From Pinus tabuliformis (Eukaryota; Streptophyta; Pinopsida; Pinales; Pinaceae): a stretch of DNA of 64,000 bases. Within the stretch, counting starts at the first letter, position 1, and every line of letters begins with the position of its first letter. The position numbers and the translations under genes were made by a program. Under the pieces are notes generated by a model, which was given only the letters and a program-made list of their open reading frames with translations, was not told where the DNA came from and did no database searches. Shown here piece after piece: positions 25,379 through 36,340 of the stretch. The stretch covers positions 276,737,174 through 276,801,173 of the forward strand of contig CM062804.1 of assembly GCA_031772625.1 (NCBI GenBank). The letters are read 5' to 3'.

Positions 25379-26499
25379 ATTGGTGATTCACTTGGAAGAA
25401 CCAGTTATCTTTGAGAGTTTTTTGAAATTTATAAAACTTCCAAAATAAAGAAAGCTTTGAAAATAAAAATAAAAATTTACATGGAATATAAGGTAAGTAA
25501 TACTACTCATTAATAATAAAACAACATCTACTTAGCTATCATTCTTTTGATTATTCTTTTCTCATAAGAAATTCACTTTGTCTACATCAGTCATTACTTT
25601 GTTCTAAAGATAAAAACAAGGAGACTCTCCTCAGATCAACTTTTGGTATACTCAGTTGTCATAGGTAGAGCCTATGCTACCAGCAGTCGTTCATAGCCTT
25701 GACAGGGTTACCTTTTAACCAACAATGATTCAATATCCCACCTATATCAGAACGCAATCTTAAAGATAAGCTCGTTTGTATACTTATTGCTTTCTTTATT
25801 TCCTGAAGTAATTCATTCTTCCTTCAAATTTTCGTCTTTTATCTCTTAAAGGACAATGTCTTGGTTTGGTGACCAAAATTGACAATGCCATTCACTTTAT
25901 TTATAACATAACTAAACAAGCTGGCTTCTGATGAGACCCCTTGTCTTTTGATTAATATAATCTTAAGCCATTACCCTGTTTTGATATGTAGTATTCATAA
26001 TGTCAGTTAGTTATAATCTTATGATCATGGTAATCCGGCTCTTGATGAGACCTCTTATCCTTTAAGTTTAAGTATATTTTAGAATTACACTCTAAAAATG
26101 AAAGTTGATTAGGTGGGGAGAATCATTGGCTCCTTAAGAGATTTCTGGATAACAATTGTAGGGTTTTAAAGATGATTTTCTGTAGAGAGACTTTGCTTTG
26201 TTATTGATACTTTTCTTGACTGATGTAAAGGAAATATTTCTTTCTAAAGCTAAGTTTCATCAAAGATCAGATAATTTTGGCAGAAAACAGGTAGTTTTGG
26301 AGCAATAGAACTTAACTATATATTTCATATGTGAAGATTACTTTCATAACAATCTTTACTTACACAAGCAAAAAATCAAAATTAAAAAGAGACTATCCTT
26401 TGTAAAGCCAAAAGTAAATGTTTTTCAACTCGTATTATTCTTTCTAAAAAAAATATAAACTAAAGGCAATAATATATAGTGAATAGAAGAGATCATCTT
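25379..26499 (-). other. Gypsy-C 3' internal non-coding region
   Basis: AT-rich sequence between the integrase C-terminus and the 3' LTR. It contains an imperfect repeat (ggcttctgatgagacccctt near 25921 and ggctcttgatgagacctctt near 26037). No ORF with recognisable homology was seen. Confidence 0.55.
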
Positions 26500-27840
26500 C
26501 TATGGAAAGTATTTCTTTAAAATCTGCCCATTAACAGGTAGAGATTCTCTCTTACTTGATAAATCTTGTAATACAAAAGTTGATGGACCTATTTGTTCCA
26601 CAATCTAAAAAAATGGGCCGAGCCACATTTGTTGGAACTTGGTATGCTTACCTTTCTCTTCATGGGATTAATCCCATTTCAATACTAGGTCTCCGAGTTG
26701 AAAAGATTTTGAACTTACAGAATTTGAATCAAAGGAGGCTTTGACCAACTGCTGATGGTGTGCATGTGTGATCCTAGCCTTTTCTCTTTCCTCTTCAAGC
26801 CTAAGGATTTGTAACCGTCTAACTTGCATGGATGAGGAAGGAGTTTCTTCAATGAATTGAACTAAAGCTAAAGAGGGAATAGCTACATTTTTTGGTAAGA
26901 CGACTTCTTTCCCATAGACCAAATTAAAAGGAGAAGTTCCAATGGAGGCTTTCTGAGTTATTCGATCTGCCCATAGAGAAAACATTAAAGACTTATGCCA
27001 ATTCTTCTAGCTTTGGTCAACAGTTCGTTTAATAATCCTGATGAGATTCTTGTTTGTGGATTCAGCTAACCCATTTCCTTGAAGATAATAATTAGCAGAG
27101 TATTTAAGCTTAAAACCCCTTTTAAGAGAAAACTTTGTGATAGCATTGCCTGAAAAATAAGATGCATTATCAAACATCAAGGAAGATGGCAAGCCAAATC
27201 TAGTAATGATGAATTGATTTATGAATTCAATAATGTTTTCAGAATTGGGTACCTTGAGTGGAATTGCTTCTACCCATTCGGTGAAATAATCAGTGGTTGT
27301 AAGGATATATCTATGTTGCTTAGAAGAATAAGGAACGATCTCACCTATTATGTCCAATCCCCATTGCTCGAATGGTTGGTCAATGTTGGCTAGTTGTAAT
27401 GGTAATGCAGGTTTCCTCTTTCTTCCAGCAGTTGTTTGACAAATTTTACATCTCCTTACATAACTATGTGCATCTTTGAATAGCGTTGGCCAGTAATAGT
27501 CGGAATGCAGGATTTTATGTGTTGTAGTATCTCCTCCAAAGTGACCACCAGCTGTTCCATCATGAAGTTCCTGCAACACCTTCTCTACCTTAGATTTTTC
27601 AAGACATCTAAGTAAAAAAGAATCATAATTTATTCTAGACAACACATCATTGACAATTTGATATTGTCTATCTTTTAATATCAAGGCCCTTTTCTTTGTG
27701 TAATTTAATTGGGTTGGGGCATATCCATTTCTTAAGTAAAATATGATATCAGCATATCTTGACTCAATGTCATTAAGGCTTACCTCATAGACTTGTACAT
27801 CGTCACCTGAATGTTGTAATGCTGATAGATTTGATGCTCC
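26500..27840 (-). pseudogene. Gypsy-C integrase
   Basis: The minus-strand frame to 27007 holds the HHCC zinc-binding domain (LHDGTAGGHFGG ... RRCKICQ), the core with WGLDIIG and LMFDNASYF, and the catalytic Glu in LQGNGLAESTNKNL. The DDE residues are therefore all present. A TAG-type stop near 27006 and a short gap separate the C-terminal part (26985-26668, GTSPFNLVYGKEVVLP, then FQLGDLVLKWD). The remaining C-terminal sequence to about 26500 has further stops. In an intact element it inserts the cDNA. This copy is broken mainly by nonsense changes, with the active site spared. Confidence 0.85.
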
Positions 27841-28290
27841 TGCCAACATCCTGCAAAAACCTTGACCTTTTACAATTTTTGTTGGTTTGATTTCGATGTC
27901 ATATTCTTGTAGAGTTGTAACCCAATTTTCTCTTTTCTCACCTACATCCCTTTGTATTAACATATTTCTCACTACTGAGAATGGTACTATTACTTTGGTG
28001 TGGGTTTTGAGGAGAAAAGGTCTCAAGTGTTTTATCGATTTGAAAACAGCAAAGGCTTGTTTTTTAACATCTAATTAATTCAATTCAGCTCCCTGCAAAT
28101 TGGAGCTAAAGAAAGTGATTGGGGCTTCAGCTTTTTCTTGATTTACTTGTGTCAGTATGGCTGCATATGATTTCTTGGAAGCGAAAGTTTATAAAATGAA
28201 ATGATTTGAAAAATTCGACGTTGCTAAAGATGGGGCATTTATGATTGCTTGTTTTATCAAGTTAAAAGCTTCATGTTCTGAGTTTCCTCA
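27841..28290 (-). pseudogene. Gypsy-C degenerate (tether-like) gypsy RNase H domain
   Basis: Between RT and integrase lies a gypsy-type RNase H fold that has lost its acidic residues. The usual TDAS is TFAS (Phe codon 28185-28183). The Glu region reads KKQAFAVFKSIKHLRPFLL. The TDH position reads VPFSV. Loss of catalytic residues in this copy, alongside an intact second RNase H upstream, matches the tether behaviour known for dual-RNase H Tat elements and retroviruses. A few stop codons are present. Confidence 0.75.
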
Positions 28291-28990
28291 TTTAAAAAGA
28301 GAATTTTTCTTTATCATGGATTGAAGAGGTAAAACAATTCTTGAGAAGTTAGGGACAAATCTTTTAACAAAATTTATTTGACCTAGGAAAGATTGCATTG
28401 ATTTTTTGTTATGCGGTAAAGGTATTTCAGAGATTTCTCTAATTCTGTCAGGGTCAATATGAATTCCTACTTTGGACACAATGAATCCAAGGAGATTTCC
28501 TTCACTTAATGTGAAAAAAGACTTCTTGGGATTAAGAGAAATCCCATACCTTTGGCAACATTCAAAGATTTGCTTTAAATCCCTTAGATGATTACTGCGC
28601 TTTCTGGAATATACAGTTATATCATCTAAGTATATTACTACTGATTTGTTTACTAAACCTTTGAAGGCTATGTCCATGGCTCTTTGGAAAGTGGCATCGA
28701 CATTAATCAGTCTAAATGGCATCTTCTGATAAGCATAAGTGCCACATTTTGTCCTGAATGTAGTTTTCAGCTGGTCATCTGGATGTACTGAGATTTGATT
28801 ATCACCTGAGAATCCATCCAGGAAAGACATTAGTTCTGATCTTGTAACTGATTGAAATATCTGTTCCATAGGGGGCAATGGGAAATTGTCATTTTGGAAA
28901 GCTTTAATGAGGTTGCGGAAGTCTATACATATCTGAATAACGTCATTCTTTTTTTTGACTGGGACAAGATTGGAGACCCACCGGGAATGT
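28288..28990 (-). pseudogene. Gypsy-C reverse transcriptase
   Basis: The open segment 28878-28288 contains RT motifs in order: FLDGFSGDNQI, TTFRTKCGTYAYQKMPF, the catalytic YLDD at 28632-28621, and GISLNPKKSFF with LLGFIVSK. The fingers region continues upstream in the same strand (VIDFRNLIKAFQNDNFPLPP, about 28960-28880) across a frame change. The catalytic aspartates are intact. The polymerase copies element RNA into DNA. The usual RT leader (FELINLGTDLKPQNINLG) lies further upstream, near 29275-29220, after the archaeal-type RNase H. Confidence 0.88.
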
Positions 28991-29540
28991 CTGATAAAAA
29001 ATAATCTTGGCTTTCAGTAGTTTATTCAATTCAGATTTAATCTGACTTTCTAAATTATGATGGATCTTCCTTAATTTCTGTTGAATAGTTCTTTCATCAG
29101 ATGTCATGGGAATAGTGTGTTGAATAATAGAGGTGTCGTATGTATTAAGATCTTCATAGTTCCATGCGAAGACATTCTATAAAGGCTAATTTTTCATCTG
29201 ACGTAAGTCCGAGACCTAGATTAATATTTTGAGGCTTTAGGTCAGTCCCAAGATTAATCAATTCAAACCTCAGAGTTGAACTCTAAAGTTTTGAATTGGT
29301 GGATCGTTTAAATGTATCTTTGAGGTCATATAGATCTTCCAACTTAACTACAAATTTTGGTATAGCGTTATTGATTTTTTCTTGTTTAAGTTGGTTATCA
29401 TGTTGGTCTTCATCAACTATCTGGTCATCATAAGAGCCTTCTGAAGTCAGGAAGCTTATGATATCTAGATTGTTATTAAAGACTCTCCAGTTGGTGATAT
29501 TATCGAGACTAGACGGCCTAAAAATTAATTCAATGGAAAA

Positions 29541-30032
29541 TCAATCAGGGCTATAATCCTTTGGTGGGATATTCTTGGAAGCGACATTAGCTAGAAGATC
29601 GACACTAGCATTTTGGAGTCTTGGAATAGGGGAAATATTAAATGCTCTAAAGTGAAAGGTCAAGTCTTGGACTAACAACTGATAGTGTTTCAAATGTCCT
29701 GACAAACAGTGTATAGTATTTCTCACCTATTTTATTGCAATTTCTGAATCTCTGAATACTTGGAGGTGTTTGATATTAAGGCCAAATGCCTTATACAAAC
29801 CTTGAACTAGTGCTTCATATTCAACGGTGTTGTTTGTGCAATCAAATTCAAGTCTGCATGATAACATAGTCTTTTGCCCCTCTTGGCTAACTAATATGCA
29901 TCCTACTCCTACTCCATCATTGGATTTATATCCATCAAAAAATAATTTCCAAAATAAAGATTTAACTACAAGTTTATCTACAAAGTTTACACATTTAGAA
30001 GTGTCTGTTTGGAAAAAAAATTTGACTTGCAA
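29541..30032 (-). pseudogene. Gypsy-C archaeal-type RNase H (aRNH), located upstream of RT
   Basis: One frame with a single stop (about 29727) encodes a complete type-I RNase H. Catalytic Asp is in KLFFDGYKSNDG (29936-29934), Glu in NNTVEYEALVQGL (29822-29820), Asp in VFRDSEIA (29750-29748), and the fourth Asp in ASVDLLANVAS (29600-29598). It would remove RNA from the RNA/DNA hybrid. In most plant Tat elements the aRNH follows the RT/gypsy RNase H. Here it lies between protease and RT. Confidence 0.85.
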
Positions 30033-30188
30033 TACAACAAAGTTTTCTAAGAAAGGAGCATTGAAATTCCCTAGAAATGATTCTATAGAGTAGTTTCCGA
30101 TGATATTGTTACTATACGCGACTGGTTCATTTTCTCCTTCTAGTTCTGTGAATATAAACTTTTGATGTTTCTCGCGATCAACCCTTAT

Positions 30189-30560
30189 TTAATTTGGCTT
30201 ACCATTATAGGGAAGCCACATGTGATACCAATCAGTTGCAAGATAACCATGAAGTTTTTCTGACCAGTCTCTACTAAGGCTTAAGCCATAGAACTCAGGA
30301 ATATCAGCTACAAGTATGTCAATGACTTGACAAACATTAGGATTTGATGAAAGTCTGATGATTACTTGGTTAAGTTCCCCAACAACTTCAACTTGAGATC
30401 GATCTAACTGTACTATACGTACAACAGATTTCTGAGGCTGAACAATCAACTTTGCACAAACTATTGGTAAGATGTTAGATGAAGCTCCTGAATCAACTAA
30501 ACAGTTGTGTAAATTCTTATTAAAGACTTAAAAAGTAAGGAGAAATGGAGGAGTATGATA
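30189..30560 (-). pseudogene. Gypsy-C aspartic protease
   Basis: The minus strand reads CLVDSGASSNILP with the catalytic DSGA at 30494-30483. It is followed by a 86-codon open stretch (30449-30189) ending in FYGLSLSRDWSEKLHGYLATDW. A stop separates it from the following aRNH linker. It matures the polyprotein. Confidence 0.82.
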
Positions 30561-31870
30561 TTTAGATCTTCTTATAATTAGAGCGATGTCGGTTGGATCA
30601 ATCTTGTTTAAAGAGGTGATAGGGGGCCTTCCCATTTCTTGGGAGGCTTGTGAGATCACAGTGGTAGGAAGCAGTGCACTAGGTACTACTTTGAGCTCCT
30701 TAGGAAGTAGCTTCTGCTGATGCTTCAATTTTCTAAGCTCATGAAAGGTGATGTTTGCCCTAGTTTTCTTCATATCATCAACAATATTATATTCCATTTC
30801 ATCAAAAACTATCAGAGTTTTAGGTGAAGGTGAAGAATCCAATTGAGTAGGAGTAGTTTGAGTGGATTTTGGTAAATATTTTTTACCTGTTGCTTTGTCC
30901 CTGGGAGGTGGCATTGAAGCCTTCTGCTTTGAATTTGTTTGTGACAAATCAACAGGGTTTTTACTTCGGGTAGCGACAGGCAATGCTTCTTGAGTTTCCT
31001 CATTGGGAAGGATAAAATCCCACATTCCTTATAACTTTGCCACTTCTTCATCGTCCATTTGTTCTTCATTTGTTGAAACTTCATCCTCCTCTCCATCTAA
31101 TTCGACATTTGATATAGCATTTGGAGGTTTAGGATCAACAAGGGAATTCCTTTTAAATGGTCTAAAAGATTTCTTAGAGGAAGTCTCTGTTACCTGTTTT
31201 TTGATATCAACCATTTTGTTAGACATGGTCTTGAGGACTTTCTGTAACCCTTCAAGATCAAAAGGATCTTTTGGTGGTTTCTTCTTAGAGTTGTCCCTAA
31301 AAGTCACGTTCTTAGATTTTTGTTCTTCTAATGTGTTTTTCTTTTCTACAGCTAGAATGAATTTTTCCACAGCAATTGCCTCTTTCATATTTTCTGCTAA
31401 AGTTGGTTTGGCAGCTCTATCAACGAAGATAGTTGTGTTTAAAGGTAGAGCAGAAATATACTACTCATTTTCGACCTCATCACTAGGTTTAGATATAGTT
31501 GGTATCTTGTTCAATAGTTTGTTGATGTGAGAGTTGAAGTCCTTAATGGGTTCTTTTGGTTCAGCTTTCAAATTGGAGAGATCATTGATTAGGGTAGCTG
31601 TGGATCTATCATCTCCAAATTTAGTTAAAAACTACTCTTGGAAATCATCCCAACTATTAATAGAACCTGATGGTAATGAGAAGTACCGTGATCATGCTGC
31701 TCCCTGTAAAGTATATGGAAAATAATCTTACATTTGCGTCTTCTTCCACTACTTCATTCAAGTTAATGAACAACATGAAATTGTTTATATGTTCCTCAGA
31801 TAATAGCCATTATCAAGATTGAATTTGGGTAACCATTTCTCTAGATGTGCTGGCAATTGGTGTAAAGGCC
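30528..31870 (-). pseudogene. Gypsy-C Gag
   Basis: From about 31720 the translation INSWDDFQE, then FLTKFGDD and a helical LNKIPTISKPSDEVENE segment are typical of a retrotransposon Gag core. 31388-31029 continues with KEAIAVEKFILAVEKK and a charged linker. 31025-30528 gives a proline-rich C-terminal part containing YNIVDDMKKTRANITFHEL. No CCHC zinc knuckle was seen. Several stops and frame changes interrupt it. In an active copy it forms the particle. Confidence 0.75.
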
Positions 31871-32504
31871 TAGCCATCCTAATAGCTCATGGGTTTGTCC
31901 ATGGCCTTGGAGGATTCTGTGCCATTGCTGGTATGTGAGTAAGAGAAGGTGTAGAAGTGGTTGAAGGTGATTGGGTAGAGGAAGATGTAGTTCTTGTACT
32001 TATGTGCATCATGATCTGGAGTGGCAAGGCAGATGATTGATCTTGTGATGGTATAGACAGAATGAATGAAGATGAAGATTGAGCTTATGAAAGAACCTCA
32101 TTGTGAGATTCGGATGGTGTTTTCTTAGCTTTCTTATGGCTTGGCAGAGGGAATTTGAATAGAGGGATTCCATAGATTTTCACTCTATGCTCTAGTTAAC
32201 CATTGAGATGGGGTAAACTGTGAGGTAACAATATATTGGGATAACTTAGATTCTTCTTGAGATAATGAAATCCCTTGTAACCTATGAATCAAGGATTGGA
32301 CTTCAGGGGCTTTAGTAGAAGAAGAATGATCTGCCTTTCTTGGGATTTCAGTAGTGGGTTCTGTAATTTTCTTTGTAACTTCTCTCTTAGGATTAGGGGA
32401 TTTGAAATGCTTTCGAGAAGTTGGAGGTGATGGTGAGAGAGTTTTACTCTTAGAATGGCCTGTTGATTTGGATTTACTTGCAATTCACAGTGAGGCCCTC
32501 CTTC
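31871..32504 (-). other. Gypsy-C 5' leader and degenerate Gag N-terminus
   Basis: Between the primer site and the Gag core. It contains Ser/Pro/Gln-rich translations in several frames (for example 32513-32289) with no recognised domain. Confidence 0.45.
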
Positions 32505-32511
32505 TAGCACC
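32505..32511 (-). other. Probable primer binding site of Gypsy-C
   Basis: On the minus strand, directly inside the LTR, the sequence reads TGGTGCTAGAAGGAGGG (32511 downward). It begins with TGG as required for a tRNA 3' end complement. I do not assign the tRNA. Confidence 0.55.
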
Positions 32512-32515
32512 AAAA

Positions 32516-32660
32516 TTTTGAAGCCTCAAAAATTGTTGCTTCAACATGGGGGAAAACCACCCGGTCCAGACCTTGTTTGGTAGCTCCTTTTCCGTTTGGA
32601 GTAGTGGCTCCGACTGGGGATAATGGGAGCAGTTTCCCAATCTATTTTATAGTTGTGTTG
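32516..32660 (-). repeat. 5' LTR of Gypsy-C, segment next to the primer site
   Basis: Matches 20407-20551 (tgcttcaacatgggggaaaa, gtttggagtagtggctcc). The alignment breaks at 32656-32660 where Copia-D starts, and resumes at 39046. Confidence 0.85.
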
Positions 32661-33075
32661 TGTTAGGATATTCCGACACATAGGAAATAGTTAAGTATAA
32701 CTTTTTCTAGTGTAGAGTTAGGTAAAGTGTGTTTCTTTACTATGTACTTTTGTAACTTACAATCCTACAGTCACAATATGTAGTGATCCAACGATTCATT
32801 CTCTTGTCGATATTACCAACAATTGATCCATGGCTTCACACCTGATTGGTCCATGATATCTATTTAAAGATCATGGAGGGTCATTTGTAGGGTAACCGTT
32901 CTTGAGAGAAGCTTATGTAAATTTTTATTCTTTTATTAATAAATTTCCTGAAGTGGCCGCGTTGGCTCAGGCCGTGGACTGTTTCCCTCTTTGAGGGTTT
33001 TAACCACGTCAAGAATACTGGTGAGTGGTGTCCTTTGGTGTTCTATCTGAGGAACTTACCCTGTAAATTCCTACA
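32661..33075 (+). repeat. 5' LTR of Copia-D (415 bp)
   Basis: TGTTAGGATATTCC ... AATTCCTACA, ending directly at the primer site. It lacks the extra block present in the 3' copy. Confidence 0.88.
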
Positions 33076-33087
33076 TGGTATCAGAGC
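33076..33087 (+). other. Primer binding site of Copia-D
   Basis: TGGTATCAGAGC, an exact initiator tRNA-Met-type site, abutting the LTR. Confidence 0.9.
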
Positions 33088-34235
33088 TATTTGAGGGCTG
33101 CATCCGTTGGTGATCCAAATCTGAAGCCGGTACAACTGCATCCGACTGTCATTTCCTAGATCTATTGTTTCTAACCACTTTCGAGCTGAGAGGACTGCTC
33201 TATTGTGTTAGGAGCATCTTTTCCAGTGAGGAACCCCTTTCATTTCATGCGAAAAGGTTTCTGGCAGCCCTAGCTATGTCATTTTTAAGATCTGAAGGTA
33301 TACAGTCTTTATTTGCAGTTCTAGCTATTCATCTCTCTTTATTTCAGTTTATTTAGCTCTCTGTTTTTTATTACCAGATATATACCATTAATTTCTGTGT
33401 ATGCTCTTTGCCTCGCAACTCTATGTGGTCTAGGCAAATCGAAAACAAAAAGGAAGGATTTTTCTCATGTGTATGCTCTTTTTTTCTGCACCTTAGTGTG
33501 ATCTCGGAAAATCAAAAACATTGAGGAAAATATTTAGTTTTCGACTAAAGCTAATTTCAAGCCATAAGGTTTGTGTTTTTTTTGTATATCTGTGTTGGGT
33601 TTTGTGGTTTTTTTTTGTAGGCAAGAAAGACATTTTTCGAGTAAACACGCACCCCAAAGCTTCAGTGACTAAAAAAAAAAAAACACCCTTCCTCTTTTCC
33701 AAACATTACTAACCTTTTAAACTAGCTCACTTGGTCCAAAGTTACTTTATGAGAATAGAGGTCTTGAGTTCAAGTCTTTCTTTTTGTTGAGTTACTTTTT
33801 CAAAAAGCAAATGTATCTTATGTTTTAAAGTTACTTTATGTAAAAGTTTTCTCACCCATTATAAAAAGTGAGTCACTTATAATTCTAAAGTCTCTTTATC
33901 TTTTATTTAAGTTGCAATTTAGTGGGTAGATCATAAAGTACCATTGTAAAAGTGACTTCCACTTATTTATAAAAGTGAGTCACATAAAATCTTTTTTTAA
34001 TGTGAACTAATTAGATTAAGTTTGGAAAGGGGGGGATTTATTTAAATATAACATTATCATTCATTTCCACACATTCATGCACTTCGTTGGCATCTTCAAC
34101 AACTTTTCTTCATAAAGCCATAACTTCTTCATCTGGAAGCCGTTTTCAGAGCCGTTTTTTTAATCGGCCTAATTTTTCGAGATATTTCCATTGGAACACT
34201 TAGTTTCAACATCTACAGTTTTAGTTTCTATTAAA
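33088..34235 (+). other. Long leader of Copia-D
   Basis: About 1.15 kb between the primer site and the Gag start, T-rich and non-coding. It contains a tRNA-like promoter pair at 33723-33776, listed separately. A tract of seven G (about 34029) and poly(T) runs are present. Confidence 0.6.
33710..34010 (+). repeat. Putative tRNA-derived SINE in the Copia-D leader
   Basis: An A-box-like TAGCTCACTTGGTC at 33723-33736 and a B-box-like GAGTTCAAGTC at 33766-33776 have the spacing and order of a tRNA-derived pol III promoter, and the segment between reads like plant SINE heads. No clear target-site duplication or tail was found, so the ends are approximate. Confidence 0.4.
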
Positions 34236-36338
34236 ATGGAAAGTACATGCCAAGTTATTCTTGACAACACCAACTACTTCCAATGGTGTTCCTACATTGT
34301 GGATTTACTTAGAAGTAAAGGTATTTACAGAATAGCCTTAGGCTAAGAAACCAAACCTCAGGATGAAGATAAGGCAACCAAATGGGAAAATAGGCAAGAT
34401 CAAGCATGTGGGTTGATAGGGATGTATATTTCTCCAGACCTTAGATTCCATATCGTAGAACTTAATACTCCTAATGAATAAATGAAACAAATCACTAAAG
34501 TTTTTGGAATTAAAAATGAAATTAGAGCCCATCAACTCGAAAATGAGTTGCTTACATTGGACCCCAATAATTTTTCTTCCATTGGAAATTTTTGGTCCAA
34601 GTTCAAGACTCTTAGACTTCTCTTGGAAGGTGTTAAGGTTAAGAAAGAAGATGGTAGCCTTATCTATTCCATTCTTACTAAGTTTGGACCAACCTACTCT
34701 ATGTTTGTTTCCACCTTCCATTCTACTAGAGAAGCCTTTATTTCTTAAGGACAAGACTACAAGTCCCCCTCTTTTGATGCCTTTTGTGATCCTTTAATAA
34801 GAGAATAAGAAAATCTCTTATATCTTGGTCTTATTAATCTTGGAAACTCTTCTAAGAAAGCCTTAGCCACCCAACAACAATCAAATTCAAAGAATCCTAA
34901 GAAGCAGTATCCTAAAAAGAATGGTCCTAAACCAAACAAGGATCCCAAGCAATTTTAGTCTCAAAATGAAAAATCATTTCAACAAAATGATAAGGCAAAT
35001 AAAAACAAAGGGAAGAAGACTGAATGACATTGCCACTTTTGTAATCGAGATGGCCACTTAGAATCCAAATGCTTTAAGAAGATGGAAGCCTTGGAAGCAA
35101 CAATGAAGAAGCATAACATCCATTTGGAGCACTCTTCAACTTCAACTTCATCTTCAGGAATAGCACTTTCTGCATGTGGTTGTCAAGCATATCGGTCTAG
35201 TTATGCACTAAATGTATCTTCTTCTTCTCATCTTCATGAGTGGCTCAATGATTCAGGAGCTTCTTATCATATGGCCAAAAACAAAGGCATGTTTTCTTCT
35301 TTAAATGATTGTAACACCAAAAATATATATGTTGGTGATGATAAATCTCTTAGTGTTGTAGGGACCATAACTGTTCATCTAGACAATGGTCAATTTAGTA
35401 ATGTATTATGTGTTCCAAACTTATCCTGCAACCTTCTATCTGTATATCAGATAACTCATTCATGTGAAGGTAAAATTGTTGAATTTTCACCTCACGATGT
35501 TGTAATTAAGGACCTAAGAGATCCTATACAAATTTTAGCTACTGGCATTGATGATGATTCTACAAGGTTGTATAAGTTTAACAATTTTGGGTCATCAAAT
35601 CTTTCCTCGGTATTTATTGCTCATAATGATGAAGTGAGAAAAATTTGGCATGAGCGATTTGGTCACTTAAACTATTGCTCCCTTCAGAATCTATGTAAAG
35701 AAAATATGGTGACAGGTCTTCTAATGGTATCTTGCAGAGATGGTGTTTGTTCTGGATGTGTACTCAGAAAACATCATCGGGATAGTTTTGAAAAACATTC
35801 CTCTTGGCATGCCTTAGCCCCTTTACAGCTTTTGCATAGTGATTTATGTGGTCCACTTTCAGTGGTTTCATTCTCTGGCTACAAGTATTTCTTAACTTTC
35901 ATTGATGATTTCTCTATACACACTTGGGTATACTTCTTAAAACTCAAGAGTGAAGTATTTAACATGTTCTTGGCCTTTAAGACCTTTGTTGAAAAACAAT
36001 CTGGACATCAAATTCTTAAGCTAAGATCTCATAATGGCGAAAAATATGTTAACAACAAATTCATCAACTTTTGCACTGAGAATGGAATTCAAATGCAACA
36101 TGTTGTTCCATATACTCCACAATAAAATGGTGTAGATAAAAGGAAGAATCACACATTAAAGGAAATGGATAATTGTATGCTTCAATCTAAAGGACTTAGT
36201 CTTAATTTTTGGGTAGAAGCAATTAACTGTGCAAATTACATAGTAAATCGCACTCCTACTAAGGTTTTAAAGAATATCACTCCAGAAGAAGCATGGAGCT
36301 CAATTAAACTAGATGTAAGTCACTTTCCTTTTTTGTAA
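34236..36338 (+). pseudogene. Copia-D Gag-protease-integrase
   Basis: From ATG 34236 one frame runs through Gag (NYFQWCSYIVDLLRSKG at the start), a CCHC zinc knuckle (CHFCNRDGHLESKC, about 35032-35073) and protease (DSGASYHM, Asp codon 35250-35252). Gag-pre-integrase follows (HERFGHLNYCSLQNL), then the integrase core (LLHSDLCGPL, then FIDDFSIHTWVYFLKLKSE). Stops interrupt Gag several times. The longest open part is 35082-36125. At 36122 a CAA codon has become TAA, and just after it the usual integrase GVAERKN reads GVDKRKN, so the catalytic Glu is lost. The frame ends at 36338, close to a frameshift. Confidence 0.87.
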
Positions 36339-36340
36339 GT

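Noticed and set aside
31003..31530. 175-codon plus-strand ORF with Ser/Phe-rich translation
   Set aside because: It is exactly antisense to the Gypsy-C Gag coding region and shows no independent homology.
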